A stretch of DNA of 7,509 nt, taken from assembly GCA_028697565.1 (NCBI GenBank), contig JAQVEU010000032.1, positions 1 through 7,509 on the forward strand, read 5' to 3'. The stretch's first letter is position 1; every line of letters starts with the position of its first letter. Shown piece after piece: positions 1 to 4,943 of the stretch. Below the pieces are notes generated by a model that saw only the letters and a program-made list of their open reading frames with translations, was not told the DNA's origin and did no database searches. The stretch comes from Candidatus Ratteibacteria bacterium (GTDB taxonomy: Bacteria > Ratteibacteria > UBA8468 > B48-G9 > JAFGKM01). A program made the position numbers and the translations under genes.

Positions 1-831
1 TTCCACAAGTATAGCACCTTCTTTAATGAGGTGGTTTGTTCCTCTGGATGTTAGGTCATCTGCTCTGCCTGGTAGTGCAAAGACATCTCGTCCCTGTTCA
101 AGCGCAAGATTCGCAGTTATAAGGGCGCCACTTTTCTGGCCTGCCTCAACCACAAGAACTCCTCGGCACATCCCTGATACAATTCTGTTTCTTTGAGGAA
201 AATTCTCTGGTTTAGGAGTAATAAATGATGGAAATTCTGTTATCACTGCCCCTGTCTTTACTATCTCTTTTGAAAGGGAAAGGTTTTCCTTGGGATAGCA
301 GTACATAAATCCACATCCTGTCACCGCTATTGTTTTTCCACCGGCTTTAAGTGCTCCTTTATGTGCTGATGTATCTATTCCTTTTGCCATACCGCTTACC
401 ACAGTAATTCCATAAAGAGAAAGTTGCTCTGCAAATTTTTCTGTCATTCGCATTCCATATACAGATGGATTGCGTGTGCCTACAATAGCAATACATATAT
501 CACTATCTGCTGGGAGGTGTCCTTTTACATATAAAATCAGAGGGGGGTTATATATCTCTTTTAATAGTCGTGGATATGAGGCATCTTCTATACTTATAAT
601 GGATATATTGTTTTCTTCACAGAATTTTATTTCTTCCTTCCATGGCAGTTTTTCCCAGTTAGTGATATTTTCTGCAGTTTTCAGGTGTATACCTGCATCT
701 GTTAGTTCCTTAACAGAAAGTTTGAAGATATTATCAATAGACCCATATGCCTCACACAGTTTTTTTGCTCCGGTAGGTCCTAATCCAGCAATGACTGCAC
801 ACAACCAGAATTTTTGGGTTTCAGGCATCAT
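1..831 (-). CDS. dprA: DNA-processing protein DprA/Smf, C-terminus outside window
   Basis: DprA binds incoming single-stranded DNA during natural transformation, protects it and loads RecA; it acts in the cytoplasm. The minus strand is open from 831 to the window edge, giving the first 277 residues. An N-terminal helical SAM/HhH-like region (about 1-65, with GLGPTGAKKL) precedes the Rossmann-like domain. That domain shows the family signatures IVGTRNPSVYG (116-126), SGMAKGIDTSAHKGAL (146-161), FPQRNRIVSG (211-220), VVEAGQKSGALIT (227-239) and GRDVFALPG (247-255). Lys150 stands where ARGID with Arg is usual. Family members are about 300-380 residues, so a C-terminal winged-helix part is probably cut off by the window. 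Two tandem ATG codons (831-829 and 828-826) are possible starts, and an in-frame stop lies at 849-847. No clear Shine-Dalgarno is seen. A TATAAT abuts the first ATG, but it has no matching -35. The frame is undamaged. Confidence 0.97.
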   Translation of the reverse strand, partial: MMPETQKFWLCAVIAGLGPTGAKKLCEAYGSIDNIFKLSVKELTDAGIHLKTAENITNWEKLPWKEEIKFCEENNISIISIEDASYPRLLKEIYNPPLILYVKGHLPADSDICIAIVGTRNPSVYGMRMTEKFAEQLSLYGITVVSGMAKGIDTSAHKGALKAGGKTIAVTGCGFMYCYPKENLSLSKEIVKTGAVITEFPSFITPKPENFPQRNRIVSGMCRGVLVVEAGQKSGALITANLALEQGRDVFALPGRADDLTSRGTNHLIKEGAILVE

Positions 832-951
832 ATTATAAGTAATGTATTAGCTTCAAAAAGTAATTTTCTTCCTCATCCCTCGCCCCTCATATAGGGAGGA
901 ACTAAATCTCCCCTCACCCCTCTTTACAAAGAGGGGAATTATTAAGAAACT

Positions 952-1078
952 CCCTCCTTTTGTAAAGGAGGGTTGGGGTGGATTTCTTCTCCTCTCTTTC
1001 CTTTTTTCCCCTCCCTATGAGGGGAGAGGAAAAAGGGGAGGGTGAAAACTTTTCTTATACTCTCCACCACCACCTATA
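952..1078 (-). repeat. Composite palindromic repeat, left copy (inverted relative to 6944-7072)
   Basis: Read on the minus strand, this 127-nt block aligns end to end with the plus strand of 6944-7072. Hand alignment gives roughly 87% identity with two single-base gaps. It begins TATAGGTGG, contains the shared stretch TCACCCTCCCCTTT, then the hairpin around CTCATAGGGAGGGG, then AAATCCA, and ends in the arm pair CCTTTACAAAAGGAGGG. It encodes no protein. The length of the match means it is one composite unit and not just chance similarity of short GC-rich hairpins. Confidence 0.8.
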
Positions 1079-1080
1079 AA

Positions 1081-1106
1081 TAAACTCTAAATCCAAAACA
1101 CTAAAC
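1081..1106 (+). repeat. 26-nt direct repeat, copy 1
   Basis: This copy is identical over 26 nt to 1165-1190, with a period of 84 nt. Just outside the exact match the two copies stay similar (TTAAAA against CTAAAA on the right). The spacer 1128-1160 itself holds imperfect repeats of CTCGCTACT and CTACTCT. The block is AT-rich and pyrimidine-skewed, unlike the C/G-rich palindromes on either side. Confidence 0.9.
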
Positions 1107-1164
1107 TTAAAAGTGAGGATATTTATTCTCGCTACTTTCTACTCTCTACTCGCTACTCTTATAT

Positions 1165-1190
1165 TAAACTCTAAATCCAAAACACTAAAC
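1165..1190 (+). repeat. 26-nt direct repeat, copy 2
   Basis: This is an exact second copy of 1081-1106 in the same orientation. Together the two copies and their spacer make up most of an AT-rich block that separates two pieces of C/G-rich repeat which are contiguous in the right-hand cluster at 6919-6963. Confidence 0.9.
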
Positions 1191-1215
1191 CTAAAAATCC
1201 CCTCTAACCACCCCA

Positions 1216-1247
1216 ACCTATATCCTCCCCCCTCATATGGGGAGGAA
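1216..1247 (-). repeat. 32-nt palindromic repeat, identical to 6919-6950
   Basis: On the minus strand this is a 32-nt exact match to 6919-6950. It contains the palindrome TCCTCCCC...GGGGAGGA around a CATATG core, followed by GGATATAGGT. The similarity continues further as (T/G)GGGGTGGT and then AGAG, so the homologous block extends to about 1203. Confidence 0.85.
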
Positions 1248-1274
1248 TTGAAGGGGACTCCCCCCTCACCTTTC

Positions 1275-1307
1275 AATAACCCGGTTCTCACTGAGAACCA
1301 TGTTATT
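1275..1307. repeat. 33-nt dyad with two stems, possible terminator or operator
   Basis: AATAAC (1275-1280) pairs with GTTATT (1302-1307), and GGTTCTCA (1283-1290) pairs perfectly with TGAGAACC (1292-1299) around a single C. A two-base internal loop separates the stems. The sequence is unlike the surrounding C/G palindromes. On the plus strand it runs into TTTTGTTTTAT, so it could act as a weak intrinsic terminator for rightward transcripts. Neighbouring genes run leftward, and on that strand no T-run follows. It could instead be a protein-binding dyad. The structure is seen directly; the role is unknown. Confidence 0.5.
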
Positions 1308-1448
1308 TTGTTTTATCCCCCTTTACAAAGGGGGAACTTGTGGGTAAGGGATAGCATCTCTCATATAAGGAAAAACAGATAAGAACTTTCTGATGCTAAT
1401 ATATTGCCTCTTTTTTATATTTTATATTTCTGTCTGTTGACTTGCTAC

Positions 1449-2483
1449 TTATACACTGAGGGACTTAAGAAAGTCCGCTGACTCTTCGGGTGAAGTAGGG
1501 TTAATATAAAAACCAGTTCCCCACTCAAATCCACCCTGTTTTACGAGACGTGGTATTATCTCTATATGCCAGTGGTAGTCCTTTTCTATCGTTTGCCAGT
1601 ATCCCGGTCTTGGATATCTGCAGGGAGCAGTGTGTATCATAAAGTTATAGGATGGTCTGTTGAGTCCTTTTGATATCTTTTTAAATGTCTTGATAGATAT
1701 CTCTGCCAGTAGTTCTTTTTCTACGGGTGTTATATATTCAAAATCAGGAGAGTGTCTTAAAGGGAGTATGGATAACTCAAAAGGAAATCTTGAAGCAAAG
1801 GGGGCTATGACAATGAATGACTCGTTCTGTTCTACAACTCTTTTTCCGCTATCAATCTCCTGATTTATTATGTCACACCAGGCACACCTTTCTTTATATT
1901 CATAATACCATCGTGCACCGGCAAGTTCCTCCTTTACCCTCTTTGGAACAACAGGGGTTGCTATAAGTTGAGAATGAGGATGCGAAAGAGATGCCCCTGC
2001 CTCCTTACCGAAGTTTTTGAAGACAAGTATATATCTGAAGCGGGTATCCTTTTTCAGGTCTATACATCTTGTCTGATATGTATTAATGATATTTGTCATT
2101 ACTGTTAAAGAATAGTCCTTTATGTTCACAAGGCCACCTTCTGAATTTTTGTGCATAGGGGTCTCAATTATTACCTCATGTGCACCTATACCATTCATCA
2201 TATCATACATTCCTACGCCCCTTCTGTTAATGTCTCCTTCTATTCTTAAAGCAGGAAATTTATTTGGCACTACCCTTACTTCCCATCCTTGTGAGTTGGC
2301 AGGTGTTCCAGATCTTATAGCAAATATCTCAGGTGGTGTCTTATCCTCATTACCAGGACAGAAAGGGCAGAATGTCTCTGTTGATACCTCCGGAGAAACA
2401 GAAAAATCAGAGGGTCTGAATTTTCTTTCAGTGGCTATTACTACCCACCTTCCTACAATAGGGTCTTTTCTTAATTCTGACAT
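1449..2483 (-). CDS. galT: GalT-family nucleotidylyltransferase (galactose-1-phosphate uridylyltransferase or ADP-glucose phosphorylase)
   Basis: This cytoplasmic HIT-superfamily enzyme should transfer a nucleotidyl group through a phospho-histidine. The product is 344 residues, near the family norm of about 350. SELRKDPIVGRWVV opens the protein. Zinc ligand candidates are C39/C42 (CPFC), H111 and H168. HPHSQ at 168-172 carries the expected nucleophile H170. A second CxxC lies at 200-203, and HWHIEIIP near the C-terminus matches the second metal region. The ATG at 2483 is preferred over the in-frame GTG at 2489 because GAGG sits 5 nt upstream of the ATG. That Shine-Dalgarno overlaps the glgC stop, with 7 nt between the genes. 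HPHSQ in place of HPHGQ, together with GTGFYINPTSPE at the end, resembles plant ADP-glucose phosphorylase (as recalled), so the substrate may be ADP-glucose and not UDP-glucose. The family is sure; the substrate is not. Confidence 0.93.
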   Translation of the reverse strand: MSELRKDPIVGRWVVIATERKFRPSDFSVSPEVSTETFCPFCPGNEDKTPPEIFAIRSGTPANSQGWEVRVVPNKFPALRIEGDINRRGVGMYDMMNGIGAHEVIIETPMHKNSEGGLVNIKDYSLTVMTNIINTYQTRCIDLKKDTRFRYILVFKNFGKEAGASLSHPHSQLIATPVVPKRVKEELAGARWYYEYKERCAWCDIINQEIDSGKRVVEQNESFIVIAPFASRFPFELSILPLRHSPDFEYITPVEKELLAEISIKTFKKISKGLNRPSYNFMIHTAPCRYPRPGYWQTIEKDYHWHIEIIPRLVKQGGFEWGTGFYINPTSPEESADFLKSLSV

Positions 2484-2493
2484 AATCACCTCA
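2484..2493 (-). promoter_or_regulatory. Shine-Dalgarno of galT overlapping glgC stop
   Basis: On the minus strand GAGGTGATT lies directly before the galT ATG. Its GAGG core includes the last two bases of the glgC TGA stop (2493-2491). This decides the galT start at 2483 and implies that galT is translated in step with glgC. Confidence 0.75.
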
Positions 2494-3705
2494 CCATATA
2501 TAATTTTTAGGTATTACAACAATTCCGTTATCAGAGACGAAGAATCTCTTTCTATCTTCATCAAGATTATATCCAATCTTAGTATTTGGTGGGACAATGA
2601 CATTTTTATCTATAATAGTTCTCCGAATTTTTGCATATCTTCCCACATTGACATTTTCAAAAAGTATACTGTCGGTTACATCAGCATAACTATTTATTCT
2701 TACATTCTGAGATAGGACACTGTGTTTTACATTGCCACCACTTATGATACATCCACTTGAAATCATTGAGTCAGTAACAGATGCCTTTCTATCTTCCCAT
2801 GAGAATACTGTTTTCACAGGTGGATATTGAACCTGAAATGTTCTTATAAGCCAGTCCCTGTCATATAAATTTAATAAGGGCTCTATATTTACAAGGTCCA
2901 TATTTGCTTCCCAGTATGCATCTATTGTTCCTATGTCACGCCAGTATTTTGTATCCTTCTTATTTTCATCTATGAACCTGAAGGCATATATACTGAATTT
3001 TCCTATCATTGAGGGTATAATGTCCCTTCCAAAGTCATGGGTGCTTTCTACCCTTTTTGCATCCTCTACTATAGTTTTTATAAGAACATCTAAATTAAAT
3101 ACATATATTCCCATAGAAACGATAGATACATCAGGGTTTTTAATGTCAGGCATTGGTTCTGAAGGTTTTTCTTTAAAGTCAATTACCCTATTATCTTCAT
3201 CAAGTTTCAGTACACCAAATCTGTGTGCTTCTTTCACCGGTACCTCAAATACACTTATTGTCAGGTCTGCCTTTTTTTCAATATGACTCTGCACTATTCT
3301 TCTATAGTCCATCTTATAGACCTGGTCTCCTGATAGGATAAGTATCAATTCAGGTTTTTCTTCTTCAAGGATATTTATATTTTGAAATACAGAATCAGCA
3401 GTTCCCTGGTACCACTCTTCACCGATTCTCTGTTGTGCCGGAACAATATCAATAAATTCCCCTAGCTCCCTTGAAAAAATATTCCATCCCTCCCTTATAT
3501 GTCTGTGCAGGGAAAGGGACTTATATTGAGTAAAAATATATATCTTCCTTAATTCGGAATTTATAGCATTGCTTAAAGGAAAATCAATAATTCTATATAT
3601 CCCTCCAAAGGGAACAGCCGGCTTTGTTCTGTCTCTTGTAAGAGGGTAGAGCCGTTCTCCTTTACCACCGGCAAGTATAAATGTTGTTAGATTCCTTAGG
3701 TTCAT
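2491..3705 (-). CDS. glgC: Glucose-1-phosphate adenylyltransferase (ADP-glucose pyrophosphorylase)
   Basis: GlgC makes ADP-glucose and pyrophosphate from ATP and glucose-1-phosphate, the committed step of bacterial glycogen synthesis. The 404-residue protein has the nucleotidyltransferase signature LAGGKGERL (11-19), KPAVPFGGIYRIIDFPLSN (28-46), WYQGTADSVFQN (98-109), SGDQVY with catalytic-type D127 (125-130), and FKEKP with K180 at the glucose-1-phosphate lysine position. YWRDIGTIDAYW closes the catalytic domain. A left-handed beta-helix of hexapeptide repeats follows at about 316-380, and the usual RRF-type tail is present (RKRFFVSDNGIVVIP). Compared with the recalled E. coli sequence, the activator lysine K39 falls at Asp25, so effector response may differ. 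The ATG at 3705 overlaps the upstream regulator's TGA by 4 nt and has no Shine-Dalgarno of its own, so translation is probably coupled. No glgA is in the window. Confidence 0.97.
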   Translation of the reverse strand: MNLRNLTTFILAGGKGERLYPLTRDRTKPAVPFGGIYRIIDFPLSNAINSELRKIYIFTQYKSLSLHRHIREGWNIFSRELGEFIDIVPAQQRIGEEWYQGTADSVFQNINILEEEKPELILILSGDQVYKMDYRRIVQSHIEKKADLTISVFEVPVKEAHRFGVLKLDEDNRVIDFKEKPSEPMPDIKNPDVSIVSMGIYVFNLDVLIKTIVEDAKRVESTHDFGRDIIPSMIGKFSIYAFRFIDENKKDTKYWRDIGTIDAYWEANMDLVNIEPLLNLYDRDWLIRTFQVQYPPVKTVFSWEDRKASVTDSMISSGCIISGGNVKHSVLSQNVRINSYADVTDSILFENVNVGRYAKIRRTIIDKNVIVPPNTKIGYNLDEDRKRFFVSDNGIVVIPKNYIW

Positions 3706-4064
3706 TGGTTAGTTAAAATACTACGCACCTTATCTTTTAGTACGTCTAAGTCAGCACTTTTAATAAGATAGGCGTCAGCAGCCCATGTTAAAAAATGTTC
3801 TTTGTACTGAGGATATGCAGTATATATAATTATAGGAATATTCCTCTTCTTTGTCAAAATCTTCCCTAATGTTTCAATCCCATTTGTATGTGGCATCTGG
3901 ATGTCAAGGATGACAAGGTCAAACCTTTCTTTTTCAACCATGTCCAGTGCCTCACTTCCATTCTGGCAGCATATAACTGTAAAGCCCTCTTTTTCAAGTT
4001 CTTCTTTATAGAGAAGCCGTTCATTTTCCTCATCTTCCACTACAAGAATTCTTTTTTTATTCAT
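3702..4064 (-). CDS. Stand-alone receiver-domain response regulator
   Basis: This is a single CheY-like receiver of 120 residues with no output domain. Such proteins take phosphate from a histidine kinase or phosphotransfer protein and act by binding partners. Numbered from the ATG at 4064, the acidic pair is E10/D11 (VVEDEE), the phospho-acceptor is D54 (LVILDIQMP), the switch threonine is T82 (IIYTAYP) and the conserved lysine is K102 (YLIKSADLDVL). All key residues are present. The ATG at 4064 is chosen over the GTG at 4070 because AAGGAGG (4076-4070) lies 5 nt upstream of it. The gene is first in the operon, and its TGA shares 4 nt with the glgC ATG. No kinase is present in the window. 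The position suggests control of, or co-expression with, ADP-glucose metabolism; the partner is unknown. Confidence 0.93.
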   Translation of the reverse strand: MNKKRILVVEDEENERLLYKEELEKEGFTVICCQNGSEALDMVEKERFDLVILDIQMPHTNGIETLGKILTKKRNIPIIIYTAYPQYKEHFLTWAADAYLIKSADLDVLKDKVRSILTNQ

Positions 4065-4069
4065 CTTCA

Positions 4070-4076
4070 CCTCCTT
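4070..4076 (-). promoter_or_regulatory. Strong Shine-Dalgarno of the response regulator
   Basis: AAGGAGG is read on the minus strand, 5 nt before the ATG at 4064. It is the only strong ribosome-binding site at the head of the regulator-glgC-galT operon and rules out the upstream GTG at 4070, which it overlaps. Confidence 0.85.
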
Positions 4077-4163
4077 GTGTGTTTTGGGAAAATGTTTAGT
4101 TTCAATATATCATATACTGCTTATATTTATTTTAACACACCACTTTATACATTACCAATTTTG

Positions 4164-4316
4164 TGCAAGTTGGGTATATAGGTAACACATTGCCTCCCTG
4201 TTTTTGAGACAGAAATTCCATCTCTTATACACCTCCTTCTTTCGGGTCTATTTTACTTATATCTGAAATCTTTTCCAGAAGTATGGAGGTGTTACCTATA
4301 TATCTCAACTTCTGCA
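4164..4316. repeat. Long imperfect inverted repeat in the divergent intergenic region
   Basis: The left arm at 4164-4188 and the right arm at 4289-4316 are reverse complements. TATATAGGTAACAC (4175-4188) pairs perfectly with 4289-4302, then AGTTG pairs with CAACT (4306-4310) and TGCA with TGCA (4313-4316), with small indels between. About 100 bases lie between the arms. The right arm overlaps the first codons of the sugar transferase reading frame, and the loop holds a candidate promoter. The structure could be a two-site operator for the divergent genes or the remnant of a small inserted element. The pairing is seen directly; the role is inference. Confidence 0.7.
4204..4231 (+). promoter_or_regulatory. 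Candidate sigma70-type promoter for the glycan operon
   Basis: TTGAGA (4204-4209, 5 of 6 consensus) is followed after 16 nt by TATACA (4226-4231, 4 of 6). Transcription would begin near 4238 and run right into the sugar transferase and polymerase/ligase genes. The site lies between the arms of the long inverted repeat, so a protein binding the arms could control it. Confidence 0.4.
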
Positions 4317-4930
4317 AAAAATTGCCAAAATACTTGATTTTATTAGAGTTTTATGGTTCTATAATAACAAATTGGCTATTAAAAAGGTGGTTAGATATAG
4401 TTGCGGGAGGTATACTGTTTATTATATTCTGTATTTTTTTGCCTTTGATTTCACTTGTTATCATAGCAGATTCCAGAGGCGCTGTATTTTTCAGGCAGGA
4501 ACGGCTCGGGTATAAAGGAAGGGTATTCAGGATATATAAGTTCAGAACAATGAGGAACATATCGGATAGAGATATTCCCTTTACAAGTCCTGATGATGAA
4601 CGGATTACCAGGGTAGGGAGATTTTTAAGACGGTATAATATTGATGAGATACCTCAGATATTTAATGTTTTGAACGGTGATATGTCTCTTGTTGGTCCAA
4701 GACCCATATCAACAGAAGACAGATTTTTTATTAACCATGACTATTTTCAACTGCGGTTGAGGGTATTACCAGGACTTACAGGATGGGCACAGGTTCATGG
4801 ACTAAGGGGGGGGCATATTGAACCAGAAGAAAGATTTCAGTACGACCTTTATTATATTGAAAACTGGAGTATATGGCTTGATATAGCAATAATTCTGCTT
4901 TCACCCGGTGCTCTTCGCAATGCATTTTAA
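4283..4930 (+). CDS. Sugar-phosphate (polyprenyl glycosylphospho) transferase, catalytic domain
   Basis: This membrane-anchored enzyme should start a lipid-linked glycan by moving a sugar-1-phosphate from a nucleotide sugar to undecaprenyl phosphate (PglC/WcaJ/ExoY superfamily). The 215-residue frame has KRWLDIVAGG plus one hydrophobic, probably re-entrant helix (about 34-62), then FFRQERLGYKG, YKFRTM (85-90), the catalytic Asp-Glu pair D121/E122 in NIDEIPQIFNVLNGDMS, VGPRP (137-141) and GLTGWAQVHG (164-173). The C-terminus RNAF is typical. The sugar cannot be read from the sequence. The start is uncertain: the ATG at 4283 lacks a Shine-Dalgarno, while GGAGG (4285-4289) lies inside the frame, 8 nt before an in-frame ATA at 4298. 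Residues 14-35 resemble the linker that follows the N-terminal membrane half in the longer (about 450 residue) relatives, so that half may be lost. The ligase gene follows after 13 nt. Confidence 0.9.
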   Translation: MEVLPIYLNFCKKLPKYLILLEFYGSIITNWLLKRWLDIVAGGILFIIFCIFLPLISLVIIADSRGAVFFRQERLGYKGRVFRIYKFRTMRNISDRDIPFTSPDDERITRVGRFLRRYNIDEIPQIFNVLNGDMSLVGPRPISTEDRFFINHDYFQLRLRVLPGLTGWAQVHGLRGGHIEPEERFQYDLYYIENWSIWLDIAIILLSPGALRNAF

Positions 4931-4943
4931 CAAAAGGGGTGCT

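Larger units (their letters stand above)
832..1448. repeat. Gene-free repeat cluster between dprA and galT
   Basis: No credible gene lies in these 617 bases. They carry a series of short C/G-rich palindromes with A/T centres: 884-896, 917-936 (9-bp arms, 2-nt loop), 952-972 (9-bp arms, 3-nt loop), 1008-1024, 1223-1246 (centre CATATG) and 1317-1334 (8-bp arms). There is also an AT-rich block with two copies of a 26-nt direct repeat and a separate 33-nt dyad at 1275-1307. The same palindrome family reappears at 6781-7105. Both flanking genes (dprA and galT) are on the minus strand. galT transcripts would therefore run into this region, and some of the hairpins may stop them or protect the 3' end; that role is inferred. 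From 1336 to 1448 nothing but AT-rich sequence is seen. Confidence 0.85.

Noticed and set aside
470..838. Plus-strand open frame of 122 codons
   Set aside because: It is antisense to dprA, whose minus-strand frame carries all the family motifs.
832..860. TATAAT directly before the dprA start as a promoter for a leaderless mRNA
   Set aside because: No -35 element at 16-18 nt; the closest TTGAAG is only 13 nt away, and TATAAT is common by chance in AT-rich DNA.
1113..1382. Plus-strand open frame of 89 codons between dprA and galT
   Set aside because: It is made of repeat sequence (Pro/Ser/Leu-rich low complexity), has no Shine-Dalgarno and runs across several palindromes.
832..1448. CRISPR array suggested by repeated units
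   Set aside because: There are only two exact copies of a 26-nt repeat with one repetitive spacer. The other units are palindromes of varying spacing, and no cas gene is present.
2122..2715. Plus-strand open frame of 197 codons antisense to the galT-glgC junction
   Set aside because: It is a by-product of codon use in the two well-supported minus-strand genes, with no recognisable domain and no ribosome site.
4204..4234. GAGACAG, 9 bases, then CTCTTATACAC, similar to outward-facing Tn5 mosaic ends
   Set aside because: The left part matches only partly and the right differs after CTCTTATACAC. The same bases are explained by a TTGAGA-N16-TATACA promoter. Library adapter contamination also seems unlikely because the flanking match is broken.
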